DNA from: Corynebacterium stationis
Lineage (GTDB): Bacteria > Actinomycetota > Actinomycetes > Mycobacteriales > Mycobacteriaceae
Assembly: GCF_001941345.1 (NCBI RefSeq)
Contig: NZ_CP009251.1
Span: forward strand, 1,178,001-1,242,000
Direction of reading: 5' to 3'
Length of the DNA: 64,000 bases
The stretch's first letter is position 1. Every line of letters begins with the position of its first letter. Made by a program: the position numbers and the translations under genes. The notes beneath the pieces are model-generated. The model worked only from the letters and a program-made list of their open reading frames with translations. It ran no database searches and was not told the origin of the DNA. Shown here piece by piece: positions 20,424 through 27,408 of this stretch.

Positions 20424-20771
20424 TCAGTCCATCTGCAACACGGTGCGCAGCTCCGCGAACAGCTCCGGGCGCACCTGATGGGTCACCGTCCGGCCGACCC
20501 GGACCTTGTCCAATAACCCAGCCTCGGTCAGCCGCTTCAGGTGGTGCGACACGGTCGGCTGACTCAACCCCGACGTCTCTGTCAGCTCTCCGACGCTGAC
20601 CGGGCCGCAGCCTTCGGCCGCTAACTGCGATAGCAAACGCAGGCGGGCGGGATCGGCCAACACCTTGAACAATGTGGCGTAGCGTTCGGCCTCACCACTG
20701 GTCAAGGGGCCAGCGCCCAGTGAGCAACAGGCGGATAAGTCCGCCAGCGGGAGAGTCTGCGAGAGTGTCAT
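20424..20771 (-). CDS. arsR: arsenite-responsive repressor ArsR
   Basis: This 115-residue winged-helix repressor has the ArsR/SmtB recognition helix GLSQPTVSHHLKRLTEAGLL. With the ATG at 20771, Cys15 and Cys16 (SACCSLG) and Cys55 (EGCGPVSV) fall exactly at the positions reported as the arsenite-binding triad of C. glutamicum ArsR, a site distinct from the classical ELCVCDL metal site, which is absent. That agreement is why I prefer this start to an ATG 9 bp upstream. The gene is divergent from the ACR3 gene across an 80-bp region that holds a large inverted repeat, the likely operator. It probably represses both directions until As(III) binds. Confidence 0.92.
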   Translation of the reverse strand: MTLSQTLPLADLSACCSLGAGPLTSGEAERYATLFKVLADPARLRLLSQLAAEGCGPVSVGELTETSGLSQPTVSHHLKRLTEAGLLDKVRVGRTVTHQVRPELFAELRTVLQMD

Positions 20772-20784
20772 ACCAACCATCCTA

Positions 20785-20836
20785 TATTGACAAGCATCGA
20801 TATCAAGGCTACTTTTTGTATTGATGCTTGTCAATA
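20785..20836. promoter_or_regulatory. divergent ArsR operator (inverted repeat)
   Basis: TATTGACAAGCATC (20785-20798) is a perfect inverted repeat of GATGCTTGTCAATA (20823-20836). The similarity extends inward with a few mismatches (TTGATATC against TTTGTATT). Each arm contains a TTGACA-like sequence and could be an ArsR site overlapping the divergent promoters. Confidence 0.72.
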
Positions 20837-20851
20837 CTGCGAAAGGCTCGT

Positions 20852-21970
20852 ATGAATTCTGACCACCGCCCACGCATGACCTTTTTAGATCGCTTCTTGC
20901 CGGTCTGGATCATTCTTGCCATGGCCGCTGGCCTGCTCATCGGCCGGGTCGTCCCCGGTATCGGTGACGCCCTGGGCGCTTTAGAGGCCGGTGGGATTTC
21001 CCTGCCGATAGCACTTGGCCTGCTGGTGATGATGTATCCGCCGCTGGCGAAGGTTCGCTACGACAAGGCCGGTGAGATTGCCGCTGACAAACGCCTAATG
21101 ACCGTGTCCTTAGTGCTCAACTGGCTGGTCGGTCCGGCTTTCATGTTTGCCTTGGCCTGGATCTTCCTGCCGGATCAGCCGGAACTGCGCACCGGATTGA
21201 TCATCGTCGGCCTGGCTCGGTGTATTGCGATGGTGCTCGTCTGGAGTGATCTGTCGTGTGGTGACCGGGAGGCCACGGCCGTGCTGGTGGCGATCAACTC
21301 GGTGTTCCAAGTCATCATGTTCGGCGTACTCGGCTGGTTCTACCTCCAGGTCCTGCCAGCCTGGCTGGGCCTGGCGACTACCTCGGCGGAATTTTCCTTC
21401 TGGTCGATCGTGGTTTCCGTGCTCGTATTCCTCGGCATCCCGCTGGCCGCCGGCGTGGCCTCCCGAATCATCGGTGAAAAAACCAAGGGCCGTGCCTGGT
21501 ACGAAAACACCTACCTGCCGAAGATCTCCCCGCTGGCACTGATCGGCCTGCTCTATACCATCGTGCTGCTGTTTTCCCTGCAGGGGGAGCAGATTACCTC
21601 CCAACCGTGGACCGTGGCCCGCCTGGCTGTGCCGCTGCTGGCCTACTTCGTCGGCATGTTCGCCATCGCACTGATTGCCGCGAAGGCGTCGGGAATGAAT
21701 TACGCTCAGTCGGCGTCGGTGTCGTTTACGGCCGCGGGCAATAACTTCGAGCTGGCCATCGCCGTGGCCATCGGCACCTTCGGGGCGACCTCCGCACAGG
21801 CGCTGGCCGGCACGATCGGCCCGTTGATCGAGATCCCAGTGCTTGTCGGCCTGGTCTACACCATGCTGTGGCTGGGGCCGAAACTCTTCCCCCAGGATCC
21901 GACCCTACCTGTATCCTCGACACCGTCCCCGCAGACTGCTGTATCCGAGAAGGAGAACTTCACCTCATGA
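20852..21970 (+). CDS. acr3: arsenite efflux transporter ACR3
   Basis: ACR3 (also called ArsB or arsC-linked Acr3) exports arsenite with the proton gradient. The 372-residue protein has about ten membrane segments and the family's two conserved features: the catalytic-cysteine region ([17 protein letters not shown]) and the downstream [16 protein letters not shown] segment. ATG 20852 with GAAAGG just upstream is preferred over TTG 20828. The gene is divergent from arsR, and its stop overlaps the arsC start (ATGA), so the pump and reductase are translationally coupled. Confidence 0.95.
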   Translation: MNSDHRPRMTFLDRFLPVWIILAMAAGLLIGRVVPGIGDALGALEAGGISLPIALGLLVMMYPPLAKVRYDKAGEIAADKRLMTVSLVLNWLVGPAFMFALAWIFLPDQPELRTGLIIVGLARCIAMVLVWSDLSCGDREATAVLVAINSVFQVIMFGVLGWFYLQVLPAWLGLATTSAEFSFWSIVVSVLVFLGIPLAAGVASRIIGEKTKGRAWYENTYLPKISPLALIGLLYTIVLLFSLQGEQITSQPWTVARLAVPLLAYFVGMFAIALIAAKASGMNYAQSASVSFTAAGNNFELAIAVAIGTFGATSAQALAGTIGPLIEIPVLVGLVYTMLWLGPKLFPQDPTLPVSSTPSPQTAVSEKENFTS

Positions 21971-22386
21971 GCACCCACCCAACAGTCCTGTTCGTCTGCG
22001 TCGGTAACGGCGGCAAGTCCCAGATGGCCGCAGCCCTGGCCGCTAAGCACGCCGGTGACCAGATCGAGATCCACTCCGCCGGCACGACACCCGGCACGAA
22101 GCTCAACCCCCAGTCCGTCGAGGTTATCGCCGAGGCCGGTGCCGACATGTCCGCAGGCCACCCTAAGGGTGTAGATCCACAGCTGTTGCGCGAGGTCGAC
22201 CGCGTGATCATCCTGGGAGGTGATGCCCAGCTGGAGCTACCCGACGATGCCCGCGGTACGTGCGAGCGGTGGGTGACTGACGAGCCGTCCCAGCGTGGGA
22301 TCGAGGTCCTGGAGCGCATGCGTCTAGTCCGTGACGACATTGACACCCGGGTGCGCAGGCTCCTCGCCGAGCTGCTCGAGAACTGA
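21967..22386 (+). CDS. arsC: arsenate reductase, mycothiol-dependent LMW-phosphatase type
   Basis: The 139-residue protein is of the low-molecular-weight phosphatase fold. It shows the oxyanion loop [15 protein letters not shown], where the usual Arg is replaced as in the corynebacterial single-cysteine enzymes (Cg_ArsC1/2), and VTDEPS as the acid loop. There is no second redox Cys pair, which fits the mechanism in which mycothiol forms an adduct with arsenate and mycoredoxin reduces it. It makes As(III) for the ACR3 pump encoded just upstream; the 4-bp overlap couples both. A strong GC-rich hairpin follows the stop codon. Confidence 0.93.
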   Translation: MSTHPTVLFVCVGNGGKSQMAAALAAKHAGDQIEIHSAGTTPGTKLNPQSVEVIAEAGADMSAGHPKGVDPQLLREVDRVIILGGDAQLELPDDARGTCERWVTDEPSQRGIEVLERMRLVRDDIDTRVRRLLAELLEN

Positions 22387-22403
22387 CCACCCCACCTGAC
22401 ACC

Positions 22404-22442
22404 ACCAACGACCCCGCGCGATTCCCGCGCGGGGTCGTTGGT
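22404..22442 (+). terminator. GC-rich terminator after arsC
   Basis: ACCAACGACCCCGCGCG (22404-22420) pairs perfectly with CGCGCGGGGTCGTTGGT (22426-22442) with a 5-base loop. It lacks a long T-tract but lies 17 bp after the arsC stop, where a terminator is expected. Confidence 0.7.
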
Positions 22443-22510
22443 GTCTGCACCGGCTGTCAGCGTCCTCGTCCGGGAGCCGGACACGCTGGTAGAGACCGGG
22501 ATGTGTCGGG

Positions 22511-22648
22511 TTAGGACGTAGCCTGCGGGTGCTGCTCCTCCTGGTCACTGGTGGTCTCAGTGGTGTCGGTGTCGTCGTCGGCGACGATCTCGACCCCGCA
22601 GCAGTCGGAGGTGGAGTTTTTCTTGGTAAACAGGTCCTTGAAACCCAT
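22511..22648 (-). CDS. small Cys-pair protein linked to the ArsP-like permease
   Basis: The 45-residue protein begins MGFKDLFTKKN, continues with SDCCGVEIVADDD and ends in a Thr/Glu/Gln-rich acidic tail. Its ATG (22648) is preceded by AAAGGA. Small proteins of this type, with a positively charged N-terminal helix and a CC pair, are often encoded next to DUF318/ArsP-type permeases and are described as putative metal-binding proteins. It is the last gene of the arsR2-permease group, starting 32 bp after the permease stop codon. A role as an arsenic or metal chaperone, or as a permease partner, is inference. Because of its size it would be missed by common gene callers. Confidence 0.7.
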   Translation of the reverse strand: MGFKDLFTKKNSTSDCCGVEIVADDDTDTTETTSDQEEQHPQATS

Positions 22649-22680
22649 GAGAGTGTGTCCTTTCGGTAGGGGTACGTGGT

Positions 22681-23574
22681 TTAGAGGATGATCGTCATCG
22701 CGTAGCCGGCCAGCATGGCCGCCAGCAGAATCGTGATCACGAAGGTGGCCAACAGTTTTGGCTTGAACACCGCCGCCAACATGGAGACCTCCGGCGGAGA
22801 GGCCCCCGCCCCGCCGATCATCATCGCGAAGATCGGGCCGATGGCCACCCCGGCACCCGATAAAGCCAGGGCGACCGGCAGCATCGTCTCCAGTCGGACA
22901 TACAGCGGGATACCGATCACCGCAGCTAGTGGAATCAGCCACCAGACGTTTCCACCGGCCATAAATCCCAGGCCGTCTTCGGGCACGCCCCCGTAGATGA
23001 ATGCACCGATGGACACGCCGATGATCATCGGAAGGAGCATGGGGCGAAGATCGTCCCATGCCTGACGGATCGCTGCCGGGGTTTCTTGTTTGATTCCACG
23101 CCACGGGGTCCCGTCCAGCTGGCGACCGCCCTTGACCTTGACCTTGCGCAGCTGGTCTTCCATGCCCAGCGCGGTCCAGGCCCAGGGTGCTCCCAGCGAC
23201 AGCAGCACCATGATCACCGCGTAGCTGATCGCGACCTGCCAGGTAAAGATCAGCCAGATCCCGCCGACGATAACCGGGTTGAGCAGCGGCGAAGCGATCA
23301 GGTAGGTCACGGTGGTACGAAAGGCCACCCCGGCTTTGAGCATGCTGACAAACATCGGGATCGTCGAACAGGAACAAAACGGAGTGATCGCCCCCAATGC
23401 CAGTCCTTTGACCTGGCCGGGAACCGCTCCACCAGCCATCCAGCTCTGCAACCGCTCCGGGCCGAAGCGCCGGTTGATCAGCGCGACCGCATAGGAGATC
23501 ACCAGAAACAGCAGGAGCAGTTCGACCAGGAGGATAGTGAACGTGCCGAGCGCGCTAATCAGCATCAACGACAT
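22681..23574 (-). CDS. ArsP-like (DUF318) permease
   Basis: The 297-residue membrane protein has around eight hydrophobic segments and the family signature GAITPFCSCSTIPMF, in which the CSC pair is the likely substrate thiolate site. ArsP members export trivalent organoarsenicals, and others have been linked to different metals. The second half shows SPLLNPVIVGG and MMIGGAGASPPEVSML, typical of the DUF318 family. ATG 23574 overlaps the end of arsR2 by 20 bp; a second ATG at 23565 is possible. It is encoded with an ArsR-type repressor and a small Cys-pair protein, making a separate regulated unit inside the ars island. Confidence 0.85.
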   Translation of the reverse strand: MSLMLISALGTFTILLVELLLLFLVISYAVALINRRFGPERLQSWMAGGAVPGQVKGLALGAITPFCSCSTIPMFVSMLKAGVAFRTTVTYLIASPLLNPVIVGGIWLIFTWQVAISYAVIMVLLSLGAPWAWTALGMEDQLRKVKVKGGRQLDGTPWRGIKQETPAAIRQAWDDLRPMLLPMIIGVSIGAFIYGGVPEDGLGFMAGGNVWWLIPLAAVIGIPLYVRLETMLPVALALSGAGVAIGPIFAMMIGGAGASPPEVSMLAAVFKPKLLATFVITILLAAMLAGYAMTIIL

Positions 23575-23944
23575 CGTTTCTCAGGGAGGTGTCCGTGCAG
23601 CAGGCGCGTTGTCCCTCCGGGGTCAACGTCGCCAGGTGCGCCAGCCAGCGCACCGGATCAGCCAGCTGAGCACAACACACCGAATTCAGCGTGGCACGAC
23701 CCCTCGGCTCCGAGTCCACCAGTCCGGCCTTGCGCAGGGCAGCCAGATGATGGCTGACCAACGCCTGACTCATCCCGGTGACCTCATGGAGCTGGCGGTT
23801 GGTCATCGACGTCTCCGCCAAGGTGAGCAGGATCGTCAACCGGTTTTCATCCGACAGCGCGGCCAGTGTGGGTACGAGTAACTGGGCCCGCTCGGCGGGA
23901 CTGAGATCCGACGCGGGGATGGATAAGGAAATCTCTGTAAGCAC
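23555..23944 (-). CDS. ArsR-family repressor of the permease unit
   Basis: The 129-residue protein is a winged-helix ArsR/SmtB regulator with the recognition helix MSQALVSHHLAALRKAGLV. Its only cysteines are two pairs near the C-terminus, NSVCCAQL and GQRACCTDT, unlike the Cys15/Cys16/Cys55 site of the other ArsR in this island. This suggests that it senses a different ligand, for example a methylated or aromatic arsenical or another soft metal. The start is GTG 23944. It overlaps the permease gene by 20 bp. An imperfect palindrome with TAACAAG and CTTGTA arms lies just upstream and is the likely operator. Confidence 0.85.
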   Translation of the reverse strand: MLTEISLSIPASDLSPAERAQLLVPTLAALSDENRLTILLTLAETSMTNRQLHEVTGMSQALVSHHLAALRKAGLVDSEPRGRATLNSVCCAQLADPVRWLAHLATLTPEGQRACCTDTSLRNDVVDAD

Positions 23945-23950
23945 ACTCCG

Positions 23951-23976
23951 ATATTAACAAGCGAGTACTTGTATTT
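23951..23976. promoter_or_regulatory. operator-like palindrome of the second arsR
   Basis: ACAAG (23957-23961) and CTTGT (23968-23972) form an imperfect palindrome in an AT-rich context immediately upstream of the GTG start at 23944. It resembles the ArsR box before the first arsR (shared CAAG/CTTG halves). Confidence 0.5.
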
Positions 23977-23995
23977 CAAGCAATGGTTTGAACAT

Positions 23996-24025
23996 CGGGA
24001 AAGGGGTTCCTTCCGGCCTTTCCCG
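23996..24025. terminator. hairpin between the ars genes and the resolvase
   Basis: CGGGAAAGG (23996-24004) pairs with CCTTTCCCG (24017-24025). It could insulate the ars unit from the resolvase region or belong to a recombination site; no U-tract follows. Confidence 0.4.
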
Positions 24026-24026
24026 A

Positions 24027-24140
24027 GCGTCTCACTTTCAAGGAAGTGGGACACCATCAATGACAATGGATTGAAAATACACAGTCCCAGGAGGAGCATG
24101 TCCCACAAGTCATGCCACAGCCATGTCCCATAATGTCCGC
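24027..24140. other. possible res-type recombination site upstream of the resolvase
   Basis: This AT-richer stretch holds several copies of a TGTCCCA/TGGGACA word: GTGGGACA at 24047-24054, GTCCCA at 24084-24089, TGTCCCAC at 24099-24106, TGTCCCA at 24124-24130 and TGTCC at 24134-24138. Repeated inverted half-sites directly upstream of a serine resolvase gene are typical of res sites. The exact dyads were not defined. Confidence 0.4.
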
Positions 24141-24171
24141 TACAGAATGGACTTCCGGCACTATTCTGGTT

Positions 24172-24672
24172 ATGGATACTGGCTACGCCCGGGTGTCGAC
24201 CGCGAAACAGGACCTTGACCGACAGATCGGCGCTCTGCGCCAGGAAGGTATTGCCAGCAAATACATTTACGTTGATAAGAAATCCGGATCCACCACCAAC
24301 CGCCCCGGACTGCACAAGGCACTGGATCAGGCCCGTGAAGGCGACGTCATTGTCGTCCACACGCTCGACCGGTTGGGGCGCACGGTGCGGGATACGTTGA
24401 ATCTGATCCATGATCTTCAGGAGCGTAACGTCGGGGTGCGCACCCTGGCTGATCCCATGCCAGTTGATTCTTCGAACCCGGATGACCCGATGGCCCAGTT
24501 GGCGGTGGTGATCCTCTCAATGTTCGGACAGATGGAGCGCACTTACGTTAGTGAGTGCGCAGCGCATGCTCGGATCGTGGCGGAATCCAAGGGTAAACGA
24601 GCCGGCTGGCCCTGCGTGGTCGACCCCGACAAGCTCTGCTACGTGGAACACGTCTGTGCAGATGGCTTCTGA
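24172..24672 (+). pseudogene. serine recombinase (resolvase/invertase), C-terminally truncated
   Basis: The reading frame encodes about 166 residues of a resolvase/invertase-type serine recombinase. It has the catalytic start GYARVSTAKQDLDRQI with the nucleophilic Ser, DRLGRTVRDTLNLI with the active-site Arg residues, and MERTYVSECAAHARIV leading to the long E helix. Full-length relatives continue with a C-terminal HTH domain of 40 or so residues, which is missing: the frame breaks off after VVDPDKLCYVEHVCADGF. The end coincides with the junction to the dehydrogenase remnant, so the gene was probably cut when the island landed or was later trimmed. Without the DNA-binding domain, activity is unlikely. 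Confidence 0.75.
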
Positions 24673-24679
24673 CATCTGA

Positions 24680-24994
24680 GTAAACGCCTTCTGGGAATCA
24701 CAGTGGGCAACCTCAGAAATTCAGTTCAGCAGACCGAACCGCGACTATGATGAACTGCGCGAACAAGTCTTAGGGACAGCGGCGGTTCCATGACCCAGTG
24801 AACCGGGAGCAACTGGTGGAGGAATTAGTCCGGAGGATATCGTGCGCAGCATCTGCACGCACGTTTCCGCAGATAGCGGACCACTACGTCTTGTCTTAGG
24901 TGACGGAGCTGCGGAACAGAGCACGATGGTGCTCGAAAATAGGAGACAGTACTACTCGAACAAACTGGATCGAGAGCCCAAGCCGCATAGCTAG
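24680..24994 (+). pseudogene. short-chain dehydrogenase remnant, C-terminal piece
   Basis: The frame from 24680 to the TAG at 24992-24994 reads VNAFWESQW, then RPNRDYDELREQVLG, a TGA stop at 24791-24793, and ISPEDIVRSICTHV followed by SGPLRLVLGDGAAEQ. This is the layout of the C-terminal third of classical short-chain dehydrogenases, where a Pro-Leu-Arg-Leu-(V/L)-L-G-(D) motif follows the substrate-loop helices. It is in the same orientation as the N-terminal remnant at 19072-19268 and probably belonged to the same gene. About 110 central codons are missing, replaced by the ars island. Its last codons overlap the end of the convergent bioN gene. Confidence 0.65.
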
Positions 24995-25608
24995 TCACCA
25001 AAGCCGCGGGCTTGAAGAGCTTCGCCGATAGCGCGTGCGCGTCTAATAGAGCGAATCAACACTGGGGTACCAAAGGCCGAGATAGAAAAGCCGGCGCCGC
25101 GTGCTTTGCGGGCATCGAGTACTTCACCCACGGTGGCAAACATTAATGGAATCAGCCGTATCGTCAATGACATCGCTAAGGTGACGTTTTCTACAGGAAA
25201 GCCAAAGCGACCAAGCGGTGCCAGTGAGGTCTCAACAGAGTCCATGATTTCATCGACCGTCGACGTCAAGGTCAATAAGAAGGCAATGAGGATGGCAGAG
25301 AAAATAGACAAGAACATGGTCAGCGCATAGTCCAAGTCTTTTGCCCACCATTGAAAAGCCGCTAATGGGATCACGATAATCAACGGGGGCCACAGCTGCG
25401 ATAAAGCTACGCGCGGCGGAATAGCAGCGAGAAAATAGAATGCCACGGCGATGCCACAAGCTAGCAACCCACGCAGTGGGGTTGTCGCTAGTAGGGAGGT
25501 AGTGATAACAAAGACGATGATAAAGAGCAGTTTCCAGCTGGCACGCAGGCGGTGAACGGGGGTGTCTTTATCAACATAGACAGCTAGCGGGATGTTTTTG
25601 GTCTTCAT
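24991..25608 (-). CDS. bioN: biotin ECF transporter T component BioN
   Basis: BioN is the energy-coupling transmembrane T component of the biotin ECF transporter; it links the ATPase to the substrate-binding BioY. The 205-residue protein has about five hydrophobic segments and, near the C-terminus, the two coupling helices with ALDARKARGAG-like (LDARKARGAGF) and AIGEALQARGFGD sequences that contact the ATPases. It overlaps bioM by 4 bp. In C. glutamicum the order bioY-bioM-bioN is the same, and the operon is repressed by BioQ and induced on biotin limitation. The organism probably cannot make enough biotin and depends on uptake. Confidence 0.93.
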   Translation of the reverse strand: MKTKNIPLAVYVDKDTPVHRLRASWKLLFIIVFVITTSLLATTPLRGLLACGIAVAFYFLAAIPPRVALSQLWPPLIIVIPLAAFQWWAKDLDYALTMFLSIFSAILIAFLLTLTSTVDEIMDSVETSLAPLGRFGFPVENVTLAMSLTIRLIPLMFATVGEVLDARKARGAGFSISAFGTPVLIRSIRRARAIGEALQARGFGD

Positions 25609-26300
25609 CGCAGTGCTCGTTGTTCCATCAACTCGGTGTAGAAGCTAATTGCATCCGTGGGCAAGCCATCATAAGCAATCGAGTGATTATCAATGCAGAT
25701 TACGCGGTCGAAATCCGAAATGAAGTCCAAGTCGTGGGTCACCACGATGACTTGCTGCTCAAGGGCTGCGAATTCACGTCGAATGCGGTTGCGATTAATC
25801 AGATCTAATAAGGTCGTCGGCTCATCAGCCAGAATGAGAATCGGTTCAATCACAAGCACCGCTGCCATCGCCAGCATCTGCTTTTGTCCGCCCGAAAGCG
25901 TGTGCGGGGAGTGATCGGCAAGGTCGGTGAGTTGAAAGCGCGCCAGGGCTGCATCGACAAGCTCATTGCGACGTTGCTTCGACATCTTGAAACGCCGCAA
26001 GGAAAACGCCACGTCATCGCGAACATTGGGCATCACGATCTGGTTTTCTGCATCCGAGAAGATAAACCCGATCTTCTTGCGAAGTTCCTTGGCATGTTCT
26101 GCAACATCGAAACCGTCGACTGACACCGAGCCTGAAGTCGGTTCACCTAGACCATTAATCAGCCTGGTAATGGTTGATTTTCCCGAACCATTAGCCCCAA
26201 TGATACCGATGCGGTGCTCGTGCAGATCTAAATTGATGTCTTTGAGCACCGGGGTGTCATCGAATGCGACATCAACGTGCTCGAACTTGATATGCGGCAC
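25605..26300 (-). CDS. bioM: biotin ECF transporter ATPase BioM
   Basis: BioM is the ABC ATPase of the biotin energy-coupling-factor transporter. The 231-residue protein carries Walker A (GANGSGKST), the ABC signature (LSGGQKQMLAMA), Walker B (ILILADEPTTLLD) and the H-loop histidine in VVTHDLDFI. Stop and start codons overlap with bioN on one side; on the other it starts exactly where bioY stops. The arrangement marks bioYMN as a single transcription unit. Confidence 0.95.
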   Translation of the reverse strand: MPHIKFEHVDVAFDDTPVLKDINLDLHEHRIGIIGANGSGKSTITRLINGLGEPTSGSVSVDGFDVAEHAKELRKKIGFIFSDAENQIVMPNVRDDVAFSLRRFKMSKQRRNELVDAALARFQLTDLADHSPHTLSGGQKQMLAMAAVLVIEPILILADEPTTLLDLINRNRIRREFAALEQQVIVVTHDLDFISDFDRVICIDNHSIAYDGLPTDAISFYTELMEQRALR

Positions 26301-26869
26301 TACGCGGTCTTTCTCTTTCGGGAAATAAGGTCAGGAAACGCTGCATGAACGCCAAGCGCAATAATAATTGCGACAACAATCTTCGCGCTATCAGGCAGCA
26401 AGAAAGGAATCTGGGCCGCAAATGCTGGCGCGAGTTCCAAACCTGAGCGGATCATCAAGCCGAAGGAACCGCAGATGTATTGCACCGCGAGACCCACAAA
26501 CGCTGCGATGATAAAGGTGATGGCCATTCCGGCCTTTTTACGTGGCGCACGGTAGGCAATGAGACCAGCAATAGCAGGGGAGAGAACATAGCCGATGATG
26601 TAGCCGGCCGTGGGACCCGCGAGTGCGCGTAGAGTGGTGCCACCACCGGCAAGTACCGGAAGGGCTAAGCCGAGGACGAGAAAGAGCAGGCCAACATACA
26701 GGCCGCGGCGTCCACCGAGTACAAGTCCTGCCAGGATGAGCGCAGCATTTTGCATGACGATGGGCACGCCAGCGGTGCCGATAGGGATGGAGACAAACGC
26801 AAGGACAATAACGAGTGCTGTGAAGACCGCTACGTACGCTAGGTCTGTCGCTAGGGATTTCTGTTTCAT
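26300..26869 (-). CDS. bioY: biotin transporter substrate-binding component BioY
   Basis: BioY is the membrane S component that captures biotin. The 189-residue protein has six hydrophobic segments and the BioY signature AGPTAGYIIGYVLSP. It is first in the bioYMN operon, transcribed leftwards. The ATG at 26869 is used. Upstream there is a TAGAACAAAGTTAT sequence and a TGAACAGTGTTTA sequence that resemble the palindrome bound by the BioQ repressor in C. glutamicum, suggesting control by biotin status. Confidence 0.94.
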   Translation of the reverse strand: MKQKSLATDLAYVAVFTALVIVLAFVSIPIGTAGVPIVMQNAALILAGLVLGGRRGLYVGLLFLVLGLALPVLAGGGTTLRALAGPTAGYIIGYVLSPAIAGLIAYRAPRKKAGMAITFIIAAFVGLAVQYICGSFGLMIRSGLELAPAFAAQIPFLLPDSAKIVVAIIIALGVHAAFPDLISRKRKTA

Positions 26870-26880
26870 GCAAGTTACTG

Positions 26881-26929
26881 TAGAACAAAGTTATTATTGC
26901 TGGCAAACCCATCTTTTGAACAGTGTTTA
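26881..26929 (-). promoter_or_regulatory. BioQ-like operators of bioYMN
   Basis: TGAACAGTGTTTA (26917-26929) and TAGAACAAAGTTAT (26881-26894) resemble the GAAC-N3-GTT(A) palindrome reported for BioQ in C. glutamicum; each differs at one or two positions. They flank the region where a bioY promoter is expected. Confidence 0.4.
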
Positions 26930-26965
26930 AGCAGGCGCTTTATCGCGCTACGCTATGATGTCCCC

Positions 26966-27181
26966 ATGCGATTAACGGAGTTTGAGCAACTGCTGCAGGA
27001 TGTATTTGGTTCCCCGCAGGGCAGGTGGATAGCGCACTCACATGTGGTGTCGACCTTGGGTGAAACTCCCGATAACTTGATCGAAAATGGATACGATTTG
27101 GCCCAGGTGTGGCGCGAGCTATGTGATGACTTCTCGGTGCCAGAAGCTGACCGCCTAGGCATAGATCGCCCTGGAAAATAG
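26966..27181 (+). CDS. DUF3046 domain-containing protein
   Basis: The 71-residue protein is a small conserved actinobacterial protein, recognisable by MRLTEFEQLLQDVFG, then ARSH-like IAHSHVVSTLG and the end of the fold, AQVWRELCDDFSVPEADR. DUF3046 genes almost always lie just upstream of recA, as here. Its function is unknown. ATG 26966 is preceded by a weak ribosome binding site. A promoter may lie between this gene and bioY because the two are divergent. Being so close to recA (227 bp), it may also respond to DNA damage, but the SOS box found is downstream of it. Confidence 0.85.
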   Translation: MRLTEFEQLLQDVFGSPQGRWIAHSHVVSTLGETPDNLIENGYDLAQVWRELCDDFSVPEADRLGIDRPGK

Positions 27182-27222
27182 AGGATTATCCGAAGGTGCA
27201 CTTCTTGCGCGACTTGCCGTAT

Positions 27223-27238
27223 TCGAATGTGCAATCGA
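27223..27238. promoter_or_regulatory. SOS (LexA) box candidate upstream of recA
   Basis: TCGAATGTGCAATCGA has the TCGAA...TCGA outer halves and 16-bp length of the actinobacterial LexA operator (TCGAACANNTGTTCGA) but departs from it in the centre. It lies 171 bp before the recA start. Confidence 0.5.
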
Positions 27239-27408
27239 ATAAAAAGATGTGTAGGATTCGAAATGTCGAAGGCAAAAGATAGTCTCAACCGCGTAATAAT
27301 CTTCAACGTGGGAACTAAATGTCACTCGCTGGAGTCTAGAAACTACAGTGGGTAATAATCAGTGGGAATTTAATACCCCGCACGTGAATTTAACTTTAAG
27401 GAATACAC

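Noticed and set aside
22511..23377. 288-codon minus frame covering the permease in another frame
   Set aside because: Only its last 45 codons make sense, as the independent small Cys-pair protein with its own start and ribosome binding site; the upstream part is a shadow of the permease.
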